A DNA stretch of 64,000 nucleotides, from NCBI GenBank assembly GCA_905221605.1, contig CAJNDS010000524.1, forward strand, positions 774,581-838,580. The letters run 5' to 3'. This document shows, piece by piece, positions 21,905 through 33,172 of the stretch. The position numbers were made by a program, and so were the translations under genes. Under the pieces are notes generated by a model. It searched no databases. It saw nothing but the letters and a program-made list of their open reading frames with translations, and was not told the origin of the DNA. The DNA comes from Symbiodinium natans. Lineage: Eukaryota > Sar > Dinophyceae > Suessiales > Symbiodiniaceae. Each line of letters begins with the position of its first letter. Position 1 is the stretch's first letter.

Positions 21905-22605
21905 AGGTCCGTGGAGTGCCGAGCCCCAGAGTATCCCCAAAAAGTCGCTGGAGTGCTGAGTGCCTAACCCCAAAGTATCGTCCTGGAGTGCCCAGCCCAG
22001 CAGAGTATGCCCAGAGAGAAAGTTTCCCAGAGATTCCCGGAGAGTGTCCAACCAGTTCCCAACACCAGAGTATGCAGAGAGTCACTGGAGCGCCCAACGT
22101 ATCCGCACAGAGGCCAGGAGTGGCCAACTCCAATGTGTCCCCAGAGAGTCCTTGGAGCGCCCAACCCCGGAGTATCAGTGGAGAGTCCTCGGAGTTGTGC
22201 ATTCCGGGAATTCTTTGAACTTGGGCACTCCAGGGTCTCTGGGAATACTCTGAGGTTGGCCACTCCAGGGACTCTCTGAAAACATTGTGGATCTGGGCAC
22301 TCCAGATCCAGGGACACTGGGGGTACTTTGGCTGGGCACTCCAGGGGTACTCCTGGGAATGCTCTGGGGCCTCTGGAGAGACTCTGAGGTTGGGCACACC
22401 AGTGGGCACTCCACGCCCTTTGTGGGCTACTTTCGTGTTGAGCACTCCAGAAACCCCGAATATTTCCACAAAATGCCTGGAGTGGTCAACCCCAGTGGAT
22501 GCCCAGAGTATCCCAGAGAATCCCGCTGGAGTGCCCAGCACTAGAGTATCCCACAACATCCTTGCACTACCTAACGCCAGAGTTTCCGCTGGAGCCAAAC
22601 ATTGG
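21905..22605. repeat. Satellite-like repeat with an internal inversion, unit about 36-45 bases
   Basis: The unit is approximately CTGGAGTGCCCAACCCCAGA plus GTATCCCCAGAGAGTC. From 21905 to about 22200 it runs in this orientation; from about 22205 to 22455 it appears as its reverse complement (GGGCACTCCAGG, ATACTCTGAGGTTGG); from about 22456 to 22605 the first orientation returns. Copies are imperfect. Because the unit is near a multiple of three, long open frames pass through it, including one of 480 codons on the - strand, which I do not accept as a gene. Confidence 0.75.
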
Positions 22606-23017
22606 TTTCGACTCTGCGAACTACACATTCGGATTGGCTGCAAAGTCCTTCTTTGTTTTCCTCGGGCCTGTTGGCCTGATGCCTGCCAAAAGTTCTCGCG
22701 GGCTGTGCTTTCAAGTTGCTGAGGCGATGCAACTCGCCGGTACCACAAGTGAGGTTGGAGACTTGCTGAAGTCGCATTGTGCCAGTGTAGCGAGTGTGGA
22801 GGAGTGGGGTGTAGGGGTTGAGAGAAAGACCGCTGCAGCTCAATGCAGGACCCGATGCGCAAGCCCGCAAGCCTTGAGATGTGAAGGTCATGGACTGCAA
22901 AGTTCACCGATGTTTCTTGCTGTTGGGATGCATAATTGGCTGAAGCACAGAAAGCTTCTACTTTGTTCGGCAGATCCCGGAGAGCTAAAGACTCAGACAC
23001 ATTCTGTATTTCTCTGC

Positions 23018-23084
23018 ATCTCTCTCTCTCTCTCTGTCTCTCTGTCTCTCTGTCTCTCTGTCTCTCTGTCTCTCTGTCTCTCTG

Positions 23085-23123
<39 letters not shown>
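23018..23123. repeat. (TCTCTCTG)n then (TC)n microsatellite
   Basis: Eight-base units CTCTCTGT repeated about eight times, flanked by pure TC. Followed by TGTGCAGG, which could serve as a splice acceptor. Confidence 0.9.
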
Positions 23124-23127
<4 letters not shown>

Positions 23128-23468
23128 AGGCTCAGTTCCTGTTCACATGGCAAGGACTCCAAGGCTGGAGTCCACAAACTACTGTAGCCACAGATGCCCC
23201 TCATGTTGGTTTCTGTAGCTCAGGGATGTGCAGCCCTCCCAGCCCGAATCTCGGACACGTCAGACCCTGCACTCCCTGCGCACAGAAGAACTGCAGCATT
23301 TTGCATCATGTGCTCCCAGGCCTTGGAACCCTGCAACAGCTGCTTCGCAGGTCGGGACCTCACTCGACTTTCCAAAGTTTGCTACTGTGTGCTGCGCAGT
23401 GTTGCGCTGTTGATGTGCGTTACGGATTTGTTAAGGACTTGCTGCGGATGTGTGTGGGTGTGTGGATG

Positions 23469-24010
23469 TCAGGTGGGCTCCCGCTTCATTCTCGTCTCTC
23501 CACAAGAGGCTTCTGCACTGCGGTTGCTGTTGAAATTCGGACGCTTCTGTACCCCTCTCTGTCGCCCTGCATCAGGCAGTTGGGCACCCGGCAAGATGTG
23601 TGACGCCGCGAAGGGTGCCCTCGCGACCACCGCCAGGCACGATGTGTGGGCACCACCACAGTTGGCAAACACCACCTCCAGAACGCGAGTTGGGGCATTA
23701 TTTTCTGCGGTCTCTAGACATTCATGCCTGCAGTTCACATAGTGGAATTGTCAAGTTGATGGTTGCCGACGGCACCATTACTTCGAAGGTAGAGCCCGAT
23801 TCAACAGGTCACATGCAAGCACAAGCCGTCCCCGAAGCAGTGGGAAGAGTCCTCTCGACCCCCATGTACTCCCGCATTTATGACCCATGCCGGTGTATCG
23901 GGCAGCTTTTCTGCCCGACCTTGGGGGCAATTTGCCAAGAACCACGAGCCCAGCCTGTGAAGCCACAGGTAGGCTGTAGGAATGAGCAAGCTGATTGCGT
24001 GTCAAAAGTT
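23469..24010 (+). CDS. Possible exons of an unidentified gene
   Basis: Coding-like frames at 23473-23552 (VGSRFILVSPQEASALRLLL, preceded by TCAG) and 23740-23830 (GIVKLMVADGTITSKVEPDS). Flanking AG/G signals fit exons. No family recognised. Confidence 0.2.
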
Positions 24011-24536
24011 CACATGTAGGACAAATGCAAAAACATCTCACCCCATGCTCACCCCAGCTCAGTGCTGTCACGGCCTTCCAGTATACGCAGAAGCATCGTT
24101 TCAGCATCCGTGATGTCGCAGACCGTTTTCCGAAGATCTACGTTCCTCTAAGCTCGATCGCGTTTAGTCATATGTTTCCACCTCGAGTGCGCCTTTCCTT
24201 GAACAGAGTTCGACAGTTGCTACGGTTTGTGGGACATCTACTTGCTTCACCACTGTTAGTTTGGAACACGGTTTGGCTTCGTGCCAGGCCTGTTCCACAC
24301 ACATAAAAGTACATCAAGCGCGCCATTGATGCGACGCCGTCATCCCGACACCCTAGCATGATTTCTGTCATCCGCGGTGGAGCATGTACCAGCCCAACGC
24401 GAGTGCAGGTGTGACCCCGGCTCGGCAGCTGCGCCTTGGCATGTTGGAGACATGCTTGACGTCTGCTTGGCGCATGCTGTCCTTCTAGTCTGATAGCAAG
24501 GGATTCCTTCCCCGGAGCACCAAAAAATGTTTACGG

Positions 24537-24660
24537 ACCCCCCCCCCCCCCTCGCCCCAAATTTTGAAGTTTTTTCCTGCAGTCCCCTTTTTTTTGTATA
24601 ATTTTTGTCGGGGGAGCAGGGGGGAGGGGGGATTTGGGGGAAGGGATGGGAAGGGGTCAT
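24537..24660. repeat. Poly-C tract followed by T and G-rich runs
   Basis: A run of about 14 C, then T-rich sequence, then a G-rich purine run at 24608-24655 including GGGGGG. Simple sequence, no gene. Confidence 0.6.
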
Positions 24661-25005
24661 CCACTAACTTTAAGTAGCCTGTTTTCATGGCTTGGGGCCA
24701 GCTCAGGCAATACGCCGTGCATACGCCGCGGAGATGATCAGGCTTTTGCGTCCCAACACGGGACTGCAAGTCTCAAGCACATTGGCCAACAATGGCCAAC
24801 ACACGTTATGTGCAAAGTGACGACCATACAGCAGCAAACGACAAGGGCTTGGAAGCCTGTCTTGGTGAAGCTGCCAGATGCTGCTTGTCTCAGCAGGCAC
24901 AAAGCATATTGTCCTGCGGGCCAACGATCCATTCATAGCTGTCAGTGCAAGAAAAAGCTCAATCAATCAGTTTGGTGACCCTCCCGCTTACAAAAAAAGG
25001 GGGTG

Positions 25006-25532
25006 TGCATGGGGTTTACGATGCGATGGTGATGGGAACTCGCCTCCACGCCTTAGCCAGCCTGTCCGACTCCCCAGCTGATGCTACAGTAGCCTCCGGT
25101 TACAAGTTTCCAAGATTTTGGCAATCGGCGACATCAAGCAAGGTCCAAGCTTGATTCGCATGTGTGGTTCCGTTCCTGTGAATGTCTGCAGCGACAAAAC
25201 ATTGCCGGTGTTTGCTTCACCCTTGCTCTGCAGTTGAGCTCCCATGTCCAGACGATTTTATCAAGATCCGTCGTGGCACTACTCATAGTGCTGACAGTAC
25301 AGGTGACCCATCAGCGCCTATGTGTGCCTATTTACAGAAGATTGAGCATCCGCCATGGCACGCCAGGCATCCGTCTCAAGGTGCAGGGCTCAGTTGCCCG
25401 AGGCTTTTCGACAGCTTGCCCAGTCCTGACAATCCACAGCCTAATGTAGTGCGGCATTGGGCGCTGGGAGATATTGCTGTTCTCGGTGAAAGCCGCCGAA
25501 ACTTCCGTCTTGTGTCACAAAACAGGAATTGA
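25006..25532 (+). CDS. Unidentified coding-like region
   Basis: A frame at 25182-25532 is open for about 116 codons and has globular, non-repetitive composition (PDDFIKIRRGTTHSADSTG; RLFDSLPSPDNPQPNVVRHW), ending at TGA. A preceding frame at 25006-25154 reads GVYDAMVMGTRLHALASLSD. They could be consecutive exons or a decayed element. No match to any family I know. Confidence 0.25.
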
Positions 25533-25750
25533 AGGTCAACTCATGGCAGACAAGCCGTTGCTTTCCAAAACTAAGTGAGGGGTAGTGTCAGTGTCTAGTG
25601 AGGGGGATGTAGATGGTGGGGGATTTGTTTTTATTCTATGAAACAAGTGCGGGAAAGGCGTAGATGATGGGAGGCATGGTCTGTAGGGACGAGTTGTTGT
25701 TGAATGTGTTGGGTGGAGGGTTTTGACACGTGGGAAAATATGACGTGACG

Positions 25751-25768
25751 GAATGCTATTTGGCATTC
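25751..25768. repeat. Hairpin GAATGC-tatttg-GCATTC, copy 1
   Basis: A perfect 6-bp stem with a 6-base loop. The same hairpin recurs at 25827 and, with a changed loop, at 26441. Confidence 0.65.
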
Positions 25769-25826
25769 GTAGAAGCTTCCTGGCGGCTGAGCATGGCAGG
25801 AAGCCTCCGGAAGCCTCCGTACATCG

Positions 25827-25844
25827 GAATGCTATTTGGCATTC
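25827..25844. repeat. Hairpin GAATGC-tatttg-GCATTC, copy 2
   Basis: Same stem and loop as copy 1, preceded by the phrase CCTCCGTACATCG. Confidence 0.65.
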
Positions 25845-25961
25845 GGAATTCGCATTTCACGAGTTTCACTTCCGGATGGTTTCCCGCGTCTTTGAGCCCC
25901 AAGCGTCGGGCACCTCCTCCACTCGCTGCGCCCCACGCGGAGGCCACTCCCCTACTGCCCT

Positions 25962-26045
25962 CACCCCCCCCCCCCCCCCCCCCCCCCCCACTCCGCACTC
26001 CCCCCCTTCCCCCCCAACTCCCCCCACCCCCTCCAATCCCCCCAC
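25962..26045. repeat. Poly-C / C-rich tract
   Basis: An uninterrupted C run of more than 20 bases followed by CCCCCAACT-type interruptions, ending just before the telomere-like block. Confidence 0.8.
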
Positions 26046-26065
26046 TCACCCCATTGCCCTCACTC

Positions 26066-26395
26066 CGGTTTAGGGTTTAGGGTCCAGGGTTTCGGGTTTG
26101 GGGTTTAGGGTTTAGGGTCTCAGGTTTAGGGTTTAGGGTGTAGGGTTAAGGGTTAAGGGTTTAGGGTTTTATTGTTCAGGGTTTAAGGTTTGGGGTTTAG
26201 GGTTTAGGATTTAGGGTTTAGGGCTTAGGGTTCTTTCAATTTACTTAAACCTCTTTTGAACCCATAGGCTCAATGTACTTAAACAGAGTCTCTAGGCGCC
26301 ATAAGGTTTGAGGTTCGGGCTTAGGGTTTAGGGTTTGGGCTTTAGGATTTCTGGTTTAGGGTTTAGAGTAATGGTTTAGGATTTAATGCCATTGC
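26066..26395. repeat. Interstitial telomere-like TTTAGGG array
   Basis: About 30 units of GGTTTAGGGTTTAGGG with frequent variants (TTCGGG, TTTGGGG, TTAAGGG, TTTAGGA), interrupted near 26230-26310 by unrelated sequence. TTTAGGG is the plant and dinoflagellate telomere motif. The level of decay points to an old internal array, not a chromosome end. Confidence 0.85.
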
Positions 26396-26440
26396 TTCCT
26401 GCCCCCCTGCATCGGAGTGCTGTTCTCTTCCCATGTCTGG

Positions 26441-26458
26441 GAATGCTGTTTAGCATTC
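26441..26458. repeat. Hairpin GAATGC-tgttta-GCATTC, copy 3
   Basis: Stem identical to copies 1 and 2, with loop TGTTTA. It lies on the other side of the telomere-like array. A more degraded copy may start at 26411. Confidence 0.6.
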
Positions 26459-26459
26459 C

Positions 26460-28130
26460 TATATCAGGAAGGTTCCTGTTGGATGAGTATGCCGCCAAGA
26501 GGCCATCTCATATCTTGAGTTGCGATTTGGCCTTGAGGATCCCCTTGGGATTCACGAGGCTATCTCAATTCCCCTGATACTGTCGAGTTTCCCGCTGCAA
26601 ATTCAAAGTCAGGCCCTGCCCCCAGCCTCGAGGCCTCAAAATCCAGAGCCCCTTCCTGGCGGGTGATGTTGGGCAACACCTGATGCTTTTCACCTGTCTG
26701 TCATGAGATAAAGACAAAGAGAAGCCTAAACAGCAAGGAAACATCCTGAAGTCACTTCCGGCTGCTTGCCAACAGCGTTCATGTGGCCAGCACGTTCTCG
26801 CCCTGCAAGTCGTGTCTCAGAATATGTGGGAGAGGGAGTGAACGAATGATAACGTCATAACGAAGGTGTCCGAATGTGTGGTCTCGCAACTTTGCTGTTC
26901 ATGGGTTCGGCTCTCGGCACGTGAGAAGGTGAGGTTGGCATTCGCGAAGCGAAACAAGGACGGTGAACTTCGAAGCCAAACCGTTCACTCGGCATCGGTG
27001 CCCGCAGCAAAGCAACAAGACGTGGGTGCGTTCGACGAACGACACAGGACACATGCCTTCACCCGTTCATCAAGTGCCATGCGGTAGCTCAGCGCCAATT
27101 CAATGGTGTGAATACCCAGCAATGTCAGGACCTGTGTGCAAGAGTTCAGGAAAACGATCGATTTTGAATCACGTCTTGCAGTTCGTCCCCAGCCCATCCT
27201 CTTCTCGTGCTGTCGCTGGCTGATGACAGCTGTCAAAAGGATTGGCTGCATGCGAGCAAATGAACAAGCTGTTTTTGTTAACGGAGCGTGACGCCGGCTG
27301 TTGAAAACATGAGCCCCGCTCATGCTGACAACATTCTCAACTCAGCAGCAATGCAACTTCTCAATAGTTTCGGCATGAGGACAGCATCGAGAATGCGAAG
27401 GATGACAGTCCCTTCTTCTCCCGTCCGATGTTGTGCAGAGGCCAGCAGACTCAGATGAAGTCAGGGTCGCGACATGTTGCAACTCCTTTTCTCTGGCTCC
27501 GATTCCACCCAACTGCCATATGGATGAAAAGCCAAGGTCTCACTGGTGGTGTTTGTGCTTGTCGCATGCCTCGGGTCTTTTCCAGCAGGCCTGGCTCCAT
27601 CAGGGCGTGGTTTCGGGCCATCCTTCGGTCCCGAGCCTCACCCTTCCCCCGCCCGATGGAGATTTCCAGCAACCTAAACGGAACCATAGCGAGACCTCAA
27701 CCCTCATGGATTTGATTTACGAAGTTCAGCCATGCCACAAACAATGAATCGCGAACTCCAAATCCTGAACTGTTCGTCCTGGATACCCTCGAGTTTTTGA
27801 TAGTTTTTGCGATTTTTCCTGGGGTGGATTGCTGTTGCCCACGTCAGGATGGATTGGCAGCTCGAGACCAGTCCGAGCCCAAGAGATGATACCTATCATA
27901 TACCAATTCTGCCAAGATACCATCAGATGTAGTAACATGCAGTCTTCAGGGTCTCGTCCGTTCTCGGAGAGCCGGCCTCAACATTGTTATGCAACAGGCC
28001 TCTACCCATGCCTCCATGACTCTGTGAGCGCCTTTGCAAAGCTCTGAGGCATACTTCGCATTCCAGCTCGTGTACATGCGGGAGAACCAGCCTTCAGACC
28101 TGCTTACGGCACAGCTGGCGAGCTAATGAT
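26460..28130. other. Spacer without a supported gene
   Basis: Only short, overlapping frames in all six readings and no recognisable domain. No strong simple repeat was noticed. Confidence 0.3.
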
Positions 28131-28133
28131 GTC

Positions 28134-28571
28134 TTGGGCTGTAAACCTTCAGACGCTAGCTTGCGTGAGGCGTGTTTGCAGTTGAAGCCAGGTTTTGAGC
28201 GAGCGTCGCCTTTGGGGCCTCGCCCACAAGAGGGAGAGGCAGGCATGGGTCGGGCGCCGGCTTCCTGTTCGACGCATCTAAATATCGGAGGTGGTGGCTG
28301 GACTGCGGACATGGCTCAAACAGATGGGCCTCGAGGCTGGTGTGCTCTTTCTATCCGGAATGCTTTGTTCGGGCCTCAACCGCCAGGAGCATTTGCCCGC
28401 TGCAAATGCATGGTGCGAAGAAATGGGCTTGACTCCTGGCTTTCCACTTTAGCTTTCATGGGGATGGGTGGGGCTTTGAATGAAGTCTGCGAAGCTTCGA
28501 GCTCAGGCGCTTCAGTCATGGCTGAGATAATAGAAGATCTTGAAGACTTCGTGGAGGCAGTGAGCCACTAG
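28134..28571 (+). CDS. Unidentified ORF, 145 codons
   Basis: An open frame from ATG 28134 to TAG 28571. The C-terminal third (LDSWLSTLAFMGMGGALNEV and MAEIIEDLEDFVEAVSH) has coding-like, acidic and amphipathic composition; the N-terminal part is Pro/Gly-rich and less convincing. A short exon-like frame at 28621-28671 (MDLNDEDAQKLRKYQHS, followed by GTGAG) may start a second gene. No family recognised. Confidence 0.25.
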   Translation: MGCKPSDASLREACLQLKPGFERASPLGPRPQEGEAGMGRAPASCSTHLNIGGGGWTADMAQTDGPRGWCALSIRNALFGPQPPGAFARCKCMVRRNGLDSWLSTLAFMGMGGALNEVCEASSSGASVMAEIIEDLEDFVEAVSH

Positions 28572-30071
28572 GAGGAGAGGTCGGGAGTGTCGGCCACCAT
28601 ATCAAAGCCTTGACAGGGCATGGACCTGAACGATGAGGATGCCCAGAAGCTGAGAAAGTATCAGCACTCAGTGAGATCTGCATGACATGATCTTTCCTAT
28701 TGCTCTCATCGACAAATGGAGGCGAGGCAAAGTCGCTCTGTCAAATCTGCTTCAGCGTGGAGAGCTCGAAGCCCAGCGCTGTTGAGCGGTGAGCCCGAGC
28801 TCGGCCGAGCAGCTTGAAGACGAGGATCATTGAACAGCAGGCCGTGGTGGAGTCAGAAGAGGAAGCAGTTGAGCAATTGTGTCGCTTTCCCTGCTTAGTC
28901 CGCCCAGACACTACCGTTCCCGCGACATGTTTCTGTGAGGAGTTCATGACATCCGGCAGGACTTTCCTCAAGAAGCGCGCATGCCCAGCGACATGAGATG
29001 CGATGTCTTTGTTTGTCCTGCGTGGGTTTGATTTGTGCTCCGGAAGGCCGATGAAAGCGAGTTGATGCTCCAACTCGCCCATTCATTTCTGAGCAAAGTG
29101 AAAACCTCCACCGCGTCAATGGGCCTTCGTGACATTTGAAAGAAGGGGGTCCAGGAACAGGAGCAGGCCCAGGTGACTAAGGCAGCCAAAGGCTGCCTGA
29201 AGCACTCCAAAGTGCATAAGCCCTGCGTCCTGAGGGTCCCTAGGGTGTTTAGGTGGTTGAGGGTCTACCCCTTGAACCCTGCGGCCCTAGGCCTTAGGCC
29301 TTGAACCCTGGTGACCCTGAAGAGGATACAGACTGTGCTTGATTGCGCCAGCCAGCGAACCCGCTTCGAGCGTCTGGCAAAAGGGCACAGCCCGAGTGAC
29401 GCCTGAGTGCATGCGAGGGCATGCGAGGAAATTGCAAGATGCAGCATGTGCAAATCCTGTTGGTGCTGCTTCAGCTCCAGGGCTTAATGCAGAACTCTTG
29501 CTTCCACTCCCAGAACCCATCCGAATACCCGGGCCGCAATCCTCCACAACCCAAACACGCCCGCACCATCCTCATGCTTGGCGCCACCTGGATGTTCGCA
29601 TCCTCATGCAAGGTTCTGTCGTGGCATGCTCAGTCTTTTGTGCCGGCTTTGATCCCAGCGACACGAGTTGCAGCAAGTTCCGTGCGACGTGCTGTGACGA
29701 GGCTTCGCCACTGGTAGGCTCGCTCTCTTGTTTTGTTGAGGGCCCTTGTAGCCATGCTGTAGCGTCTCTCGGATTCTTCGCTGTCAGGCATTGGGGAGGC
29801 CCGCAATTGGAGCCACGTTCCATTTCCGTGCGCTTGACAGCGCTCTTTAGCAGGCTCTTTCCAATGGTGTTCCAGCCATGGGCAGCCTCAGCCAAGGTGG
29901 CTTCTGCAGCTTTCATGCCACAGTCGTCTTGTCATGTTGTCGTTCTTCCTGTACTCACTTACTACGAGGTGTGCCCGAGGCTGGATCTCCAGTGATGGAC
30001 CCAGGGTACCTTGCGGAACCTTGTTGATGACATGAGCCAGTGAGCACGTTCAGCTCCCAGGTCTCTCAGGC

Positions 30072-30581
30072 ATGGTCAAGCGTGCGAAAGCGGCAGGACT
30101 CCCCTTTGAAGAAGCTGGGAGTTCGCCTCCCAAGCTCTTCTGCGGCCCTGAACAGGAGAATATGCATGCGAGCGATCTGCTCAGGTCGTCACTCCAGCGA
30201 GGCATTGCTGGACTCGCGTCCCATTCTTCACCAAGTGGATCAACAGCCTATGTATGGATGATCCAGGCTAGGGTACCGCATCCTACATCAGCTTTGCATC
30301 TGGAAGTTCTGGAAGGTTGGAGCCCGGTCGACGAGAATAGCTTCTTCGAAGAACTGAAGACGGGGCTCGTGCTGTGCAAGGTGGTGGAAAGGCCGAACTT
30401 CGGCCCCGAGCCCCACCCACCCACTTCTAAAAAGCAGAAGAGCAAGACAAGAGCCTCGAAGGGATGGCTCTACATGACGCTCCACACGATGCTATCTACT
30501 ATTGGCTACTTAATAAAAGTGCTGTCTGTCTCGGTCTCTCTCGGTGCTGCAACTGGCCATGTCAATGTTCAAGCCTTGTGA
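30072..30581 (+). CDS. Possible calponin-homology-like ORF
   Basis: An open frame of 169 codons from ATG 30072. Residues about 80-113 read VDENSFFEELKTGLVLCKVV, like the helix of calponin-homology domains that usually reads F..LK.GVVLC.L. The rest of a CH domain is not clear and the C-terminus is hydrophobic and low-similarity. It may be an exon running into an intron, or a fragment. If real, CH domains bind actin or microtubule partners. Confidence 0.25.
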   Translation: MVKRAKAAGLPFEEAGSSPPKLFCGPEQENMHASDLLRSSLQRGIAGLASHSSPSGSTAYVWMIQARVPHPTSALHLEVLEGWSPVDENSFFEELKTGLVLCKVVERPNFGPEPHPPTSKKQKSKTRASKGWLYMTLHTMLSTIGYLIKVLSVSVSLGAATGHVNVQAL

Positions 30582-31722
30582 TGCCAGGCTGGTTCCTGGT
30601 GTAGACTTGACCACCAAGGGGATCTACCACAAGCCAAGAACCCGTGGCCCCCTTTGTTTGTGGCTCGCGTGTATGCGCAGATGCTCGGTGAAGCTAAGCA
30701 GACTCTGCAAACGGAGATGCAACTGCAGGTGCGACGTGCGTAGCAAACATCGACTCTGCCCCAGCTAGCAACTCGAGGGCAACTCTCGAAACTCGAAAGC
30801 AACTCCTCGAGACCGAGGAGAAGGCACTGACTGTGGCCTGGCGAACTGGGGTGGAGCTGCCTTAGTTGGTGGTTTTTCCGCTTTGTCTATTTCGGGCTCT
30901 TCTCTACTTCCCGACGGTAGCTCAATGCACACTAGCACTTGGAAGCCTAGCTCCTGCAATCTCCTGCGCACGCTCTTGCACTCCTCCGCTGTGAGACTCA
31001 AATAACGAGCAGCCCGGCTCAGCAATATGTGACCTGCCAGGTCAACGCGGGAAATATGTGTTCGGCGGATGACATCTATGACTGCAGAGTGACAGCGGCA
31101 TGAAGCTTAGGTGGACTTGGAGCACATTGTAGAGAGATCGGGGTCATCCGATGATCCGGTATTCTCAGGTCACACGTTGCATCTCTGAATTATTCGATGC
31201 GTTGCAGATGCGCCTGCGCCACTGGCTTGGGTTGCCATAGAGGGCATGTGAGGGCTCTGGACGTATTCTGCGTTTAGCACTGCATCTGTGTTGCATGGCG
31301 CAGGCGAGAGGTGCGAAGTCGATCTCGTGAGATGCTCACGTCCATGAATGCGCACCTTGTCCCGATAGGCCTGTCATTGTTGCGACTGTCTTCTCACAGT
31401 CTTCTCACCAGATTTCACCGGCTGGGAGGTTGCGGCCTCTCTGAGCTGACCTTGAGTGATCCATGTCAACATTGCGAAGCGCTCGTTTCTGACTTCGAAG
31501 ACTGCACCAAAATCATGGCCGGGACCCAAGCTGTCCTTCCACTGCTCTTCTGGTGGTATTGTGCAAATCTGGCAGTCCAGGCGCTCCTGGTGAGCATGGG
31601 CAAAGCTTCTGTGGAGGCAGCTGCCACCAGGAGTACGCTTGGTGTCGTTGAATGTGCAGCTGCAGAGGACTTGCTCAGCCTCGCCCACCGAGAGCAGTTC
31701 TCCCGGCATGTGGTTGTGATTG

Positions 31723-31771
31723 GTACAGTAGAGGAATCCCGAAGCTAATTCGGAATCCTCTACTACTGTAC
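31723..31771. repeat. Perfect-ended inverted repeat (hairpin)
   Basis: GTACAGTAGAGGAATCCCGAA at the left pairs with TTCGGAATCCTCTACTACTGTAC at the right, with one 3-base bulge and a very short loop. It forms a strong hairpin within about 49 bases. Confidence 0.6.
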
Positions 31772-32389
31772 TTCCGCAGAAGTCTTCCTGTAGACTACTG
31801 ACGGGTGACAAGTGCCACTCTGCTTCAGCCGAAGAGCCGCAGAACCATGGTGCTACTTCTCATTCTGTAGATGACGTTGCTGCTACTTCTCATTCAGCCT
31901 ACCATGGAAGGACGTCCAGCGCACAGGGGGCTCAACTCAAAGGATTGCTGCACGAGAATGGCCGAATCTTGAGCCAGGGGCTCATGTGGCAAGTAGACCA
32001 GCAACTTTCTTCAAAAAAATAGACACCAAGCTTCAAGGTGAACTCCTGGTGGCGAATGGATGTGCTTTGCTACTCGGCCCCGGGGAGTTTTCAAACCCAC
32101 CGTCGCCGGGAACTTAGTGCAGCTGCGCATGTTGCGCGCCTCTGAATCTTTCCACGTGCTGCGGACTCCGAAGATCCATAGCAGCAGCATTGGGAGCTTC
32201 ACGAACATCTTGAATGCTTCAAGTAGTGAAAGCCTTTTCAATCGTCGAAGACGCGTAGAGATGTTCAGACTTGTCCCGGTCCCAAGGCCGTTTCCAGACA
32301 CCCTCCTGCTCCAGTTGCACCTCGTAATGTGCCTCCTCTGCATTCTGATGATCGCCTGTTGCTGCGCAGGGCACTTCACAGACAGACTG

Positions 32390-33060
32390 CTTTAGCAGAT
32401 GAATTCGCACTCCGACGTACGGGTACAGATTCCGTTGTGCAATGCCAGCATCTTTGCGCCAAGGCGCTGTGTGAGCGGAAGCCTGTCGAGCGCGGTCGGA
32501 TTGCCCAGCCCGGCTCTTCCAAGTCCTGGCGCGGGCGCCGCGGTCTTTGGTGCCATGGGTGCCTCAGGCCCGCTGAAGTTCTTGAAGCAGCCGCTAAGGG
32601 GCTTTTTGGCAGTCCTTGGAGGTCCTTCTTTCTCCCTGTCCTGTCTGTCACCAGGCCACTCGAAGGCAGATGAGTTGCAGCTGTGGATGCAGGTTCTGCC
32701 ACAGACCGAGCTATGCCAAGCAATTGGCGAGCTTAATGTCCTTCATCCCGACCAGAGCGGCGTCACGCGCAGCCCAGGTCAAGCCACTTCACATCGCTCG
32801 AGGAGGCCTTCTGGAGCTGGTGCAGAAACCTCAGCTTGACCTCCATCACCAGAAACATCGAAATTCGAATCTAGAATGCGGACATATCTGCCTACAGATT
32901 GTAGAAGTGCCTGCGGATTCAGGTGGGAACATGTCCGGCCGGATGTCGCAGTCCACTTTCATGCGAGCGATGCGAGAGCTCAACTTCCAGGGCGATGCCA
33001 AGCTTGTGTGGGCCCGGTCCCCACATGTCCCCACATTCCAGTTCATGCCTGAATTCTGAT
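32390..33060 (+). CDS. EF-hand-like exon(s) of an unidentified gene
   Basis: The exon at about 32921-33010 follows CAG and reads GGNMSGRMSQSTFMRAMREL then NFQGDAKLVW. The pattern G.(I/M)S...F...(M/L)REL.F.GD....W is what I associate with the large dinoflagellate EF-hand protein family, where it is one half of a calcium-binding pair, normally followed by a LD.D...G.I segment. The following LD segment is not contiguous, so an intron is expected. Earlier frames at 32390-32590 (ALADEFALRRTGTDSVVQCQ) may be further exons. Gene limits unknown. Confidence 0.35.
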
Positions 33061-33150
33061 ACGATTGGTGTGGCTTCTGTGGCCACATGCACAGGACACG
33101 CTGAACAGGGGCGTCCCAGGCTTCATTAGCCAGGAGGACGGGATGAACTG

Positions 33151-33172
33151 TGGGGGGGGGGGGGGGGGGGGG
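33151..33172. repeat. Poly-G tract
   Basis: An uninterrupted run of about 21 G. Confidence 0.9.

Noticed and set aside
21762-23204. 480-codon open frame on the - strand
   Set aside because: It is made of the inverted satellite and of the TCTCTCTG microsatellite (read as Arg/Glu). No domain, and the frame stays open because repeat units are near multiples of three.
29339-29995. 218-codon + strand frame, and an opposing 114-codon - strand frame at 29572-29916
   Set aside because: Two overlapping frames of similar quality on opposite strands and no recognisable domain; I cannot decide whether either is real.
31374-31811. 145-codon - strand frame with a CxxC pair and charged segments, as in a transposon protein
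   Set aside because: The opposing + strand frame is equally long and no reverse transcriptase, integrase or transposase motif is present.
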